A stretch of 64,000 nucleotides of DNA from Streptomyces cirratus (GTDB taxonomy: Bacteria; Actinomycetota; Actinomycetes; Streptomycetales; Streptomycetaceae), in NCBI RefSeq assembly GCF_014650775.1, contig NZ_BMVP01000001.1, positions 310,001 through 374,000 of the forward strand, read 5' to 3'. This document shows, one piece after another, positions 37,824-45,870 of this stretch (within the stretch, counting starts at the first letter, position 1; every line of letters begins with the position of its first letter). The notes below the pieces were generated by a model that was not told the DNA's origin, did not search any database, and saw nothing but the letters and a program-made list of their open reading frames with translations. The translations under genes were made by a program, and so were the position numbers.

Positions 37824-38966
37824 CTACAGCAGCTCGCGCAACCGCTCCGCGAGGAGGTCCCAGCGCCAGCGTTCCTCGACCCAGGCCCGGCCGCGCTCGC
37901 CCATGCGCCGACGCAGCTCCGGGTCCCGGAGCAGGGTCACGATCCGGTCCGCGGCCTCGTCCGGGGCCCCGCCCCGGACCACCCAGCCGGTCTCCCCGTC
38001 CAGCACCGCGTCCGGTGCACCGCCCGAGTCGCCCGCCACCACGGGCAGGCCGGTGGCGGAGGCTTCGAGGTAGACGATGCCGAGGCCCTCCACGTCGAGG
38101 CCGCCGCGCCGGGTCCGGCACGGCATCGCGAAGACGTCCCCGGCGCCGTAGTGGGCGGGCAGCTCCGCCCAGGGGACCGGTCCGGTGAAGACCACCGAGT
38201 CCGCGACCCCCCTGGAGGCCGCCAGTGCCCGCAGGTCCGCCTCGTACGGGCCGCCGCCGACGATGAGCAGCACCGCGTCCGGCACCGCCGCCAGGATCCG
38301 CGGCATCGCCTCGATCAGGGTGTCCTGCCCCTTGCGCCGCACGAGGCGGGACACGCACACCACCACCGGCCGGTCGGTCAGGCCCAGTCGGGCCCGCACC
38401 GCCGCGCCGCCCGATCCGGGGTGGAAGGTCTTCTCGTCCACCCCGGGCGGGAGTTGCGTCATCCGCGCCGCCGCCGGCCCGGTCAGCGCCGAGGCGATCC
38501 GGGTGCGCGTGTACTGGCCCAGGTAGGTCAGCGTGTCGGTGCCCTCGCCGATCCGCCGCAGCAGCTGCCGGGCGGCCGGCAGCTGCGCCCAGCCCGCTTC
38601 GTGCCCGTGCGTGGTCGCGACGATCCGCCGGGCCCCCGCCCGCCGCAGCGCCGGGCCCATCAGCCCCAGCGGGGCCGCCGCGCCGAACCACACCGACTCG
38701 CAGCCGTGTTCGCCGAGCAGCTCCACCGCACGCCGCGTGACGCGGGGCGTCGGCAGCAGCATCGTCGTACGGTCGCGCACCACCTGGAAGGGCTGCTCCG
38801 CGTCGAAGGCGGCGGTGGCCGCGCGGCCCTCTTCGTCGTGCTTCCAGGTGGAGGCGTAGACGACGATCCGGTCGGGATCCAGCCGCAGCGCCATGTTGTG
38901 CAGGAAGGCCTGGATGCCGCCCGGTCGCGGCGGGAAGTCATTGGTCACGATCAGCGTCTTGTGCAT
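37824..38966 (-). CDS. pimB': GDP-mannose-dependent phosphatidylinositol-mannoside mannosyltransferase PimB'
   Basis: A 380-residue GT-B (GT4 family) glycosyltransferase: VTNDFPPRPGGIQAFLHNMA at the N-terminus, VVVCVSRLVRRKGQDTLIEAMP opening the donor domain, and GLGIVYLEASATGLPVVAGDSGGAPDAV, with the E-x7-E motif. Its context (beside FadD15, a lipoprotein and NlpC/P60 genes) matches M. tuberculosis Rv2188c PimB', which adds the second mannose to phosphatidylinositol monomannoside. Acts at the inner face of the membrane. Confidence 0.88.
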   Translation of the reverse strand: MHKTLIVTNDFPPRPGGIQAFLHNMALRLDPDRIVVYASTWKHDEEGRAATAAFDAEQPFQVVRDRTTMLLPTPRVTRRAVELLGEHGCESVWFGAAAPLGLMGPALRRAGARRIVATTHGHEAGWAQLPAARQLLRRIGEGTDTLTYLGQYTRTRIASALTGPAAARMTQLPPGVDEKTFHPGSGGAAVRARLGLTDRPVVVCVSRLVRRKGQDTLIEAMPRILAAVPDAVLLIVGGGPYEADLRALAASRGVADSVVFTGPVPWAELPAHYGAGDVFAMPCRTRRGGLDVEGLGIVYLEASATGLPVVAGDSGGAPDAVLDGETGWVVRGGAPDEAADRIVTLLRDPELRRRMGERGRAWVEERWRWDLLAERLRELL

Positions 38967-38990
38967 CGCCAGCCAACGTACCCGACGCCC

Positions 38991-40109
38991 CTACCCGAGC
39001 TGCTCCCGCAGGGCCTCTCGCCAGAGCCGGGTGAGTTCCCCCCGGTCCGTCCCCAGGCCTTCGTCCAGGGCCACGGACAGGGGGGCGCGGCCCGCCTCCT
39101 CGTACAGCCGCACCAGCGCCGCGTCGCCCCACTTCGCCGCGATGAGCCGGCAGGCGAGCCACGCCCCCTCGTACGACCGCGCGAGCGCCTCCGGGTCACC
39201 GCCGAAGGCGAAGTCCCCGTCCGCGGGCAGCGCACCCGGCAGCTCGCCGCGCCGCACCGCGCGGGCCAGCTCCGGCGCGGCCTCGGCCGGGGTGCGGTCC
39301 GTGGCGCGGTACGCGGCCCAGTCCGCGAAGCCTTCGGACAGCCACAGCGGGGTCGTGGCCGAGGTCGCGGCGCGGGTCGCCACATGGGTCACCTCATGGG
39401 TCAGCACGATGCCGCGGCCCGCCTCCGACAGGCCCGCGTACCCCTCCGGGTTGATCACGACCCGGTCGGCCGGGGCCGGCCCGGCCCCCACCCGGCCGGT
39501 GGTGACGGCGCCCATCCCCCGGTACGCGTCGGCCGGCTGCCCGAGCAGGGCCGCCATCGCGTCGAGCGTTCCCGGGACGAGCACCACCAGCCGGCCCGCC
39601 CACGGCCGCGGCCAGGCGGCGCTCACCGCGGGCACCGCCCGGTCGGCCTCCGCCGCGATCCCGGACAGCGTCTGCGGGGCCTGTCCGACGCCGAGCACCA
39701 GGGCGTGCGCTCCCCGTACGGCCGTCACCGCGCCCTGGTCCCACAGCTGCGGCGGGGCGCCCGGAGCGGGGCGGTCGGCCGCGACCCGCCAGCCGCCGGC
39801 GCCGTCCCCGGCCAGTTCCACCTCGCGCCGCGCGTCCGCCGCGGCGGTGTCGTAGCCGGCCAGCCGGTAGTGCAGTACCGCCCGCGCGAAGGCCCGTACG
39901 CCGTCCCGGCGCACCGAGCTGACCTCGTACGACCACCCCGCCAGCGGGATCCCGGCGAGCCGGGCGGGCGGCGCCGCGGCCCAGTCGGCGACGGCCCGCC
40001 GGACGGCGGCGTCCGCGGCGCCGGCGCCGGGTGCGGCGCAGCCGGCCGGCAGCCCGCACAGCAGCAGGGCGAGCACGAGGAGGCGTACGGGGCGACGCGC
40101 GGGAGGCAT
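38991..40109 (-). CDS. Lipoprotein with gluzincin-type metalloprotease motif
   Basis: A 372-residue protein with a lipoprotein signal (RLLVLALLLCGLPAGC; lipidated Cys24). The mature part contains GIVLTHEVTHVATR and, 13 residues later, PLWLSEGFADW, which together give HExxH with a downstream Glu, as in peptidase MA/M1-like gluzincins. The two halves suggest an N-terminal NTF2-like region (YEVSSVRRDGVRAFARAVLHYRLAGY). It is probably anchored outside the membrane. Proteolytic activity and substrate are unproven. Confidence 0.78.
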   Translation of the reverse strand: MPPARRPVRLLVLALLLCGLPAGCAAPGAGAADAAVRRAVADWAAAPPARLAGIPLAGWSYEVSSVRRDGVRAFARAVLHYRLAGYDTAAADARREVELAGDGAGGWRVAADRPAPGAPPQLWDQGAVTAVRGAHALVLGVGQAPQTLSGIAAEADRAVPAVSAAWPRPWAGRLVVLVPGTLDAMAALLGQPADAYRGMGAVTTGRVGAGPAPADRVVINPEGYAGLSEAGRGIVLTHEVTHVATRAATSATTPLWLSEGFADWAAYRATDRTPAEAAPELARAVRRGELPGALPADGDFAFGGDPEALARSYEGAWLACRLIAAKWGDAALVRLYEEAGRAPLSVALDEGLGTDRGELTRLWREALREQLG

Positions 40110-40134
40110 CCGCCGATCGTACGCACCCGCCCCG

Positions 40135-41178
40135 TCAGGGCCGGGTCACCGAGGAAACCGGCATCATCCCCACCGGGTCGTACCGCACCCGGGCCCCCGG
40201 GTAGGGGGCGTGGACCACCTGGCCGTTGCCGACGTACATGGCGACGTGGCTGGCGTCCGAGCGGTACGTCACCAGGTCCCCCGGCTGCGCCTGCGACAGC
40301 GGCACGGGCCGGCCCGCGTACCGCTGCGCCTGCGAGGTGCGCGGCAGGGAGACCCCGGCCTGGCGGTAGGACCACACCATCAGCCCGGAGCAGTCGAAGC
40401 CGGACGGCCCGGTGGAACCCCACACGTACGGCCGCCCGACCGCGGCCCGGGCCGCACGCACCGCGGCCGCCGCCCGGGAGGAGGCGGGGACGGCCGACGA
40501 CAGGTCCGGCAGCGCGTCGGCGCGGCCGCCCGAACGCGAGGCCCGCTCGAAGTCGGCCCGCTCCTCGGACGGCATCGCGTCCAGCAGCCGGCGGGCCGCC
40601 GCGAGCTTCGCCGTGACGGCCCGCTTGTGCTCCGCGACGTCCGAGCGCAGCGCCTCCAGCTCGGCCAGCTTGGCCGAGGCCTCCTGGCGCTCCTGGGCGA
40701 TCCGGCGCTGTTCCTCGCGCAGTTCGGCGAGTTGCCGGGCCTGGCGGTCGCTGAGCCGGTCGAGTACGGCGGCGTTGTCGAGGTAGCCGTCGGGGTCCTC
40801 GGACAGCATCAGCGCGAGGGCGGGGTCGATGCCGCCGGAACGGTACTGGGCCCCGGCGAAGGCGCCGAGCACGCCGCGCATGGTGTTGATGCGGTCCTGG
40901 CCCCTGGCCACCGCGTCCTGGGCCCGGCTGATCTCGGCCCGGAGCTTGCCGGCCTTCTCGTCGGCCTCGTTGTAGCGCTCGGTGGCCTGCTCGGCCTCCT
41001 CGAAGAGCCGGTCGACCTGGGCGCGGGCACCGGCCGGGGGGTCCATCGGGAGGCCGGGGGCCGCACTCGCGACCGCCCCCGTCAGGGCGACGGCGGCGCC
41101 GGCCGCGGCGGCGGTGAAGGCGGTGAGCTTGATGCTCCGGTCGAGGCCGGTGAGCCCGGGCCGGCGATGGGACGCCAC
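40135..41178 (-). CDS. NlpC/P60 peptidoglycan endopeptidase (first copy)
   Basis: A 347-residue secreted hydrolase. GTG 41176-41178 has AGGGAG 9 nt upstream, and the open frame before it is not coding-like. A signal peptide ends near AAP (about residue 42). A long coiled coil (about 55-200) is followed by the catalytic domain from about 240: GRPYVWGSTGPSGFDCSGL (Cys), SDASHVAMYVG (His) and VVHAPYPG. It cleaves D-Glu-diamino acid bonds in stem peptides. Paralogue of the next gene; M. tuberculosis has an Rv2190c hydrolase in this position. Confidence 0.92.
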   Translation of the reverse strand: MASHRRPGLTGLDRSIKLTAFTAAAAGAAVALTGAVASAAPGLPMDPPAGARAQVDRLFEEAEQATERYNEADEKAGKLRAEISRAQDAVARGQDRINTMRGVLGAFAGAQYRSGGIDPALALMLSEDPDGYLDNAAVLDRLSDRQARQLAELREEQRRIAQERQEASAKLAELEALRSDVAEHKRAVTAKLAAARRLLDAMPSEERADFERASRSGGRADALPDLSSAVPASSRAAAAVRAARAAVGRPYVWGSTGPSGFDCSGLMVWSYRQAGVSLPRTSQAQRYAGRPVPLSQAQPGDLVTYRSDASHVAMYVGNGQVVHAPYPGARVRYDPVGMMPVSSVTRP

Positions 41179-41312
41179 GTGAAACCGCTCCCTTGCGCTG
41201 CGCGCAGCCCGGGCCCGCCCCCCGTGGACGGACGTGTGCCGGGTTCCGCGCTGGCAGACAGTAGCCGCAGCCGCAGGGCACCGGACACGGCCGTCCGGGG
41301 GCACGCACGACG

Positions 41313-41348
41313 ACGCCCCGCCGGATACGCAGGTCATCGGCGGGGCGT
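41313..41348 (-). terminator. Terminator after the second NlpC/P60 gene
   Basis: 11-bp stem ACGCCCCGCCG / CGGCGGGGCGT with a 14-nt loop, 68 nt beyond the stop codon. Confidence 0.75.
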
Positions 41349-41416
41349 GGGGTCAGGGCGGGGCCGCGCAATTCGCCCGGATGGGCGGTGTGGGGAGCGT
41401 CCCGGGGGCGTTCGGC

Positions 41417-42439
41417 TCAGCCGACGCGGACGCCGAACTGGAACGGCATGTTGTCCATCGACTCGTACTTGACGCCGCCCTTGGGGTTGGAGGCGTGCAG
41501 CGTCATGTTGTTGCCCGCGTACAGGCCGACGTGGTGCAGGTCGTCGTAGAAGAACACCAGGTCGCCCGGCTGGAGCTGGCTGCGGCCGATGCGGGTGCCG
41601 TCGTTCACCTGGGTGTAGGTGACGCGGCTGATGCTGACGCCCGCCTGCGCGTAGGCCCACTGGGTGAGTCCGGAGCAGTCGAAGGAGCTGGGCCCCGTGT
41701 CGCCCATGTGGTACCCCATGCCCAGCTTCGTCTTGGCGGCGGCGAGCGCGGCGCCGGCCCGGCCCGAGCCCTTGACGTTCCCGGCGCTCTGGGCCGCGCT
41801 GTTGCTGGACTTGCCCTCCTCGTCCTGGAGCTGCGCCCGGTCCTGCGCGCTCAGGCTGTTCAACTGGGCCTGGGCCTGGGCCAGCTTGTCCTGCGCGGCC
41901 TTCTTCTGCTCGCCGAGCACCTTGCGGGTGGAGTCGAGGTCCGTGAGCTTGCCCGCGGCCTCCTGGCGCTGCTGCGCGAGGGCGCGCTGCTTGGCCTGGA
42001 TCCTTCCGACGGCCTCGATCTGCTTGGCGCTCAACTGCTGGAGCGTGGACGCCTTGTCGAGGTAGCTCTGCGGGTCGTCGGAGAGGAGCAGCGTCAGCGA
42101 CTGGTCGATGCCGCCGGTGCGGTACTGGGCGCTGGCCATCGAACCCAGCGTGTTGCGCATGTCGTTGAGTTCGAGCTGGCCGCGCGCGACCTGGTCCTGG
42201 AGCTGCGCGATCTCCTTCTCCAGCTTGTCCTGACGGTCCTTGGCCCCGTTGAACTTCTCGGTGGCCTGTTCCGCCTCGTCGTAGAGGGTGTCGACCTTCG
42301 CCTTGACCTCGTCCTTGCTCGGCTTGTCAGGGGCGGCCATGGCCGACTGCGAGGAGAGGGCGACAGCCGCTGCGGCGAAGGCGGTGAGCGCGGTCACGCG
42401 CGAGCGGCTCGGCTGCTTGGGTCGACGGTGGGACGCCAC
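41417..42439 (-). CDS. NlpC/P60 peptidoglycan endopeptidase (second copy)
   Basis: A 340-residue paralogue sharing the VASHRRP N-terminus, signal peptide (ending near AMAAP), coiled coil (about 50-215) and catalytic domain (GYHMGDTGPSSFDCSGL, LHHVGLYAG, TLHASNPKG). GTG 42437-42439 has AAGGAG 9 nt upstream. It has its own promoter and a leader of about 100 nt. The two copies probably arose by tandem duplication; their catalytic domains are clearly diverged, suggesting distinct roles in growth or sporulation. Confidence 0.93.
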   Translation of the reverse strand: MASHRRPKQPSRSRVTALTAFAAAAVALSSQSAMAAPDKPSKDEVKAKVDTLYDEAEQATEKFNGAKDRQDKLEKEIAQLQDQVARGQLELNDMRNTLGSMASAQYRTGGIDQSLTLLLSDDPQSYLDKASTLQQLSAKQIEAVGRIQAKQRALAQQRQEAAGKLTDLDSTRKVLGEQKKAAQDKLAQAQAQLNSLSAQDRAQLQDEEGKSSNSAAQSAGNVKGSGRAGAALAAAKTKLGMGYHMGDTGPSSFDCSGLTQWAYAQAGVSISRVTYTQVNDGTRIGRSQLQPGDLVFFYDDLHHVGLYAGNNMTLHASNPKGGVKYESMDNMPFQFGVRVG

Positions 42440-42547
42440 GAAGGCGAGCTCCTTCTTCCTCGCGCCGCCGGACGGGAACACCACACGCTCGGCAGCACCT
42501 CCGCCGTCACCCCGAATGGGTGATCTACCGCACGAAGGTTTGAACAG

Positions 42548-42577
42548 ACCTTAGTGACCTCGCTGTGATCAGTTCAA
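42548..42577 (-). promoter_or_regulatory. Promoter of the second NlpC/P60 gene
   Basis: On the minus strand TTGAAC (42572-42577) and TAAGGT (42548-42553) with 18-bp spacing. The leader that follows contains a TCACCC-ATTCG-GGGTGA hairpin, but I could not fit it to the c-di-AMP (ydaO) riboswitch known upstream of some Streptomyces cell-wall hydrolase genes. Confidence 0.6.
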
Positions 42578-42738
42578 ATCCCCGGGGGCAAAAAATAGGC
42601 CCTTCAACGACTTCTTCACACGCAGGCCACGCTGGGTGCCGGGGACTTGACGGTACGTTCCCTCGACGCACCGCCAATTCCGGCATTCCCTACCGTAGTT
42701 GCCAGGGGTGCCGCAACCGTTGCATCAACGGGCGAATG

Positions 42739-44100
42739 TCACGAAACGCGCGAAAGCCGCTTGAGCAGCAAGGCGGACGTGACGGGCCGGGCTCCGGACT
42801 TCGCCACCCCGTCCGCGACCTCGCGGTCGGTCGACACCACGACCACCGGGCGGCCGGGCGGCTCGGCCCGCACCAGCTGGCGGATCAGTTCGTCCGCCGT
42901 CACCCCCGCCTTCGAGAACAGCACGCGCACCCCGCGCGGCGGCGCGAGCAGTACCGGGGCGGCCAGCTCGGCGCCGTCGAAGACGCACGTCATCTCCGCA
43001 CCCGTCTGGGCGGCCAGCATCGACAGCCCGCCCAGCAGCCGCAGCCGCTGCTTCTCCAGCGGCATCGTCGGGTAGCCGGTCTTCGTCACGTTGTAGCCGT
43101 CGACCACCAAGTGCGCCTGGGGCAGGGCCAACAGCTGGTCCAGCAGCGCCGGGTCGGTCTCGGACAGGGCACGAGCCGCGATGTCCTTCGGCGTCATCCG
43201 GCCCGGTTCCACCGCGTCCACCGTGTCGGCGGGCCGCGTGGAGACCGGCGGCAGCGCCAGCTCACGGCGCAGCCCGGCGGCCGCGTCGAGGACGGTGTCC
43301 AGCAGCAGCCGCAGCCGCATGTCCTCGATGCTGCGTCCCTCCCGGGTGGCCCGGCGCGAGGTCTCCAGCGCCGACTCCACTTCCGCCAGGCGCGACTTGA
43401 GCCGGCGGCTCTCGCTCTCGGCGGCGGCCACCCGCGCGGCCGCGTCGCCGCGGATGCCGTCGACCTCCGCGGTCAGCTTGCGCAGGGCGGCCTCACCCCG
43501 CTTGACGTCGCTCTGGGCGCTGCGCAGCTTGCGGTGAAGCGATTCCGCTTCCTTGCGGGCGGCGTCGAGCTCGGCCCGTACCTGGTCGCCGCCCGAGCGC
43601 TGGGTCTCGCGTGCATGGGCCAGTTCCTCGCGCAGCCGCTCCAGCTCGCGCCGGGTCTCGTCGCCGATCCGTTCGGCGTCGGCCCGCTGGACCTCCTCAC
43701 CGGCGGCGGCGACCAGCTTGACCCAGCCGGACGGCCGCAGGATGTACGCGGCGGCCGCCACGTCCAGCGGGTCGGCGGCGGCGGGCGGCGCCCCGCCCTC
43801 CAGCGCCCCGGCCAGTTCCGTCTGGGCGTCGCGGAGCTTCTCGGCGACGCGCCCGCGGAAGACGGCGTCCGTCTCCACCGCGGCGGCCATCGCGTTCCCG
43901 GCGAACTTGGCGCGCCGGGTCGGGGTGAACCGGGCGTACTGGCGCAGCTGCGCCGGCAGGTCGGCGACCGTCAAGCCGCCGAAGGCGTCCGAGACGAGCG
44001 CGATGACCCGGCGCCGCACGCCTTCCGGCAGCGGGCGGTCGAGCACCTCCGCGGCGTCGCCGGCCGCGTCGGCCGGCTCAGCGCCGCTTGCTGGCTCCAC
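42739..44100 (-). CDS. NYN-domain protein with long coiled coil
   Basis: A 453-residue protein; GTG 44098-44100 after TAGGGGTG. N-terminal helical domain (about 20-140), coiled coil (about 145-270: EELAHARETQRSGGDQVRAE and following heptads), and a C-terminal PIN-like NYN domain (about 325-450) with HLVVDGYNVTKTGYPTMPLE, MTCVFDGAELAAP, VLFSKAGVTADELIRQLV and VVVVSTDREVADGVAKSGA, giving the acidic metal-binding residues of YacP-type RNases. It is predicted to process RNA. The zinc-ribbon gene lies upstream in the same direction. Confidence 0.88.
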   Translation of the reverse strand: MEPASGAEPADAAGDAAEVLDRPLPEGVRRRVIALVSDAFGGLTVADLPAQLRQYARFTPTRRAKFAGNAMAAAVETDAVFRGRVAEKLRDAQTELAGALEGGAPPAAADPLDVAAAAYILRPSGWVKLVAAAGEEVQRADAERIGDETRRELERLREELAHARETQRSGGDQVRAELDAARKEAESLHRKLRSAQSDVKRGEAALRKLTAEVDGIRGDAAARVAAAESESRRLKSRLAEVESALETSRRATREGRSIEDMRLRLLLDTVLDAAAGLRRELALPPVSTRPADTVDAVEPGRMTPKDIAARALSETDPALLDQLLALPQAHLVVDGYNVTKTGYPTMPLEKQRLRLLGGLSMLAAQTGAEMTCVFDGAELAAPVLLAPPRGVRVLFSKAGVTADELIRQLVRAEPPGRPVVVVSTDREVADGVAKSGARPVTSALLLKRLSRVS

Positions 44101-44143
44101 AATCCGTCACCCCTACCGTGATCTACTGTGGGCCCGGCTCCCG

Positions 44144-44383
44144 TCAGGAGTCCGTGCCCGGCCTGTCCACGAGCTCGATCTGGTCCACCGCGTTGCACCA
44201 GCGGCAGCGGACCGACTCGATGGTCTCATTGACCACCTCGCGCTCCTCGACCTTGGGCTCCCCGGCGAGGTCCAGGTGGACGTACTCCACGACCTTCGAC
44301 GATCGGGTGACGTCGAAGCGCGTGAGGTTGCCGCACAGGGTGCAGCGCCACCGGGTGGTGTCGGTCGGCAGGGGAACCGTCAT
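44144..44383 (-). CDS. Small zinc-ribbon protein
   Basis: A 79-residue protein. ATG 44381-44383 has AAGGAGA upstream; the earlier in-frame ATG at 44410 has none. Two Cys pairs, CTLCGN (about residue 15) and CRWCNA (about residue 60), could bind one zinc ion. The central stretch VVEYVHLDLAGEPKVEEREVV is beta-like. It ends 43 nt before the NYN-domain gene, so the two are likely co-transcribed. Family without known function; a nucleic-acid or protein adaptor is plausible. Confidence 0.75.
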   Translation of the reverse strand: MTVPLPTDTTRWRCTLCGNLTRFDVTRSSKVVEYVHLDLAGEPKVEEREVVNETIESVRCRWCNAVDQIELVDRPGTDS

Positions 44384-44519
44384 CAGGCCGCTCTCTCCTT
44401 CGTAGCTCATTCAATTAAAGCCGCCTGCCGGGGCCATCGGGGGCCGATGGCAGCCTTCGGCGGACCGCAGCACGTAACCCTACGGCCTGGCACCGCCCGC
44501 ACGGGGGCGGTGCTGCGTC

Positions 44520-45254
44520 ATGCTCTCTCGCATGATCGTAAGGTGGCAGGCCCTCGCCGAGGCCGTACGGGGCCCGGTCGTCACCCGCGCGCTGATCGCG
44601 GGCTGCTGCGTGGTGTTCGTGCTCGGTCCCGCGTCCGGGCTGAACCCCGACTACGGGACGGGTGACCTGCTGCTGGAGACGGGGACCGCCTACTTCCGGC
44701 GCTGGGGGGTGGTCCCGGACGAGCTCTTCGCGGGGACGGCCCGCGCCCTGCTCACCCCGCTGACGGCGCTGTTCGTGCACGGGAGCTGGCTGCACCTGCT
44801 CGGCAACATGCTGTTCCTCCACGTGTTCGGTGCGATGGCGGAGGAGCGGATGGGCCGCGCGGCGTTCCTGGTCTTCTACGTCGGCACGGGCTACCTCGCG
44901 CTGGCGGCCTATGCGGCGGCCAACGCCTCCTCGGACCAGACCCTGGTCGGCGCCTCGGGGGCGATCTCGGCGGTGCTGGGAGCGTTCCTGTGCCTGTTCC
45001 CGCGGGCGCGGGTGACGAGCCTGTTCCCGTTCCTGTTCTTCCTGCCGCTGCGGTTCCCCGCGTGGATCGTGCTGATGTTCTGGTTCGTCCTGCAGTGGCT
45101 GGCGGCGCACCGGGCGGCGACCGGGCCGGGGGTGGCGTACCTGGCCCACGTAGTGGGCTTCTCCGTCGGGTTCCTCTACGCCTGGGTGCGGTATCGGCGT
45201 GCGACTAGAGTGAGGCGACCAGCGACGGCCAGCGAGGGAGACAGCCAACCGTGA
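44520..45254 (+). CDS. Rhomboid family intramembrane serine protease
   Basis: A 244-residue membrane protein with six hydrophobic segments. The catalytic Ser is in GASGAISAVLG and the His in GVAYLAHVVGFSVG; the HLLGNMLFLHVFG segment supplies the conserved His and Asn. Rhomboids cleave transmembrane substrates in the lipid bilayer. The first ATG (44520) is used; ATG 44532 is equally possible, with CATGCT 7 nt upstream. It overlaps the next gene by 4 nt. Confidence 0.92.
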   Translation: MLSRMIVRWQALAEAVRGPVVTRALIAGCCVVFVLGPASGLNPDYGTGDLLLETGTAYFRRWGVVPDELFAGTARALLTPLTALFVHGSWLHLLGNMLFLHVFGAMAEERMGRAAFLVFYVGTGYLALAAYAAANASSDQTLVGASGAISAVLGAFLCLFPRARVTSLFPFLFFLPLRFPAWIVLMFWFVLQWLAAHRAATGPGVAYLAHVVGFSVGFLYAWVRYRRATRVRRPATASEGDSQP

Positions 45255-45532
45255 TCACCGCGATCGTGCTCATCAAGACCAGCGTGGACCGCATCCCCGA
45301 GATCGCCGAGTCCATCGCGCAGCTGGACAGCGTCAGCGAGGTCTACTCCGTCACCGGCACCTACGACCTCATCGCGCTGGTCCGCGTCGCCCGCCACGAG
45401 AACCTGGCGGACATCATCCCGGGCCGCATCAGCAAGATCCCCGGCGTCGAGGCGACCGACACCCACGTGGCGTTCCGCACGTACTCCCAGCACGACCTGG
45501 AAGCCGCCTTCGCCATCGGCCTCGACGCGTAG
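45251..45532 (+). CDS. Stand-alone Lrp/AsnC ligand-binding (RAM) domain protein
   Basis: A 93-residue protein (GTG start overlapping the rhomboid stop; AGGGAGAC upstream). It consists only of the RAM domain (ITAIVLIKTSVDRIPEIAES, VYSVTGTYDLIALVRV, HVAFRTYSQHDLEAAF) and lacks a helix-turn-helix, so it probably senses amino acids or modulates full-length Lrp proteins through oligomerisation, as in small SraA-like proteins. Translationally coupled to the rhomboid gene. Confidence 0.9.
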   Translation: MITAIVLIKTSVDRIPEIAESIAQLDSVSEVYSVTGTYDLIALVRVARHENLADIIPGRISKIPGVEATDTHVAFRTYSQHDLEAAFAIGLDA

Positions 45533-45870
45533 CCCTGGCCGGGGTTCCGGCAGGCGGGGGCTCCGCCCCGGCCGCCGCACCCCGGCGCGACCGGTCCCGC
45601 CCCACAGCTCCGGCCGGCTCTCCCCCGGCCGGGCCGGCCGCCGTCCTGCCGGCCGGAAGTGCTGCCCGCGCAGGTGGGCGCCGAGGCCGTGGTCGATGTG
45701 CGCGACGACTCGCGCGCCCGCGGCCGTCCCGTACCCGCACCCGCCCGCGGTCCTGCCACCGGTCCTTGACCGACTCCGTGGTCAGCGCGCGGCGTCGACG
45801 GACGGAGTCCGGTGCGGCGGCGCGCAGCGCGAAAGGGCCGGGAGGGCCGAACGGCGGTGCGAGGGGCGCG
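45533..45870. other. 338-bp GC-rich gap between convergent genes
   Basis: No gene supported. It holds a GGGGCTCCGCCCC hairpin (45557-45569) followed by a CACCCCGGCG stretch like the dispersed repeat, and three self-complementary CCGGCCGG octamers at 45610, 45625 and 45649 that can pair with each other; these may terminate the rhomboid/Lrp transcript. Confidence 0.5.

Noticed and set aside
42440..42553. c-di-AMP (ydaO) riboswitch in the leader of the second NlpC/P60 gene
   Set aside because: Leader is about 100 nt and lacks the conserved ydaO sequences; only a simple hairpin fits.
42571..42590. GTTCAAATCC resembling a tRNA T-loop
   Set aside because: No acceptor, D or anticodon arm is present; it lies in the NlpC promoter.
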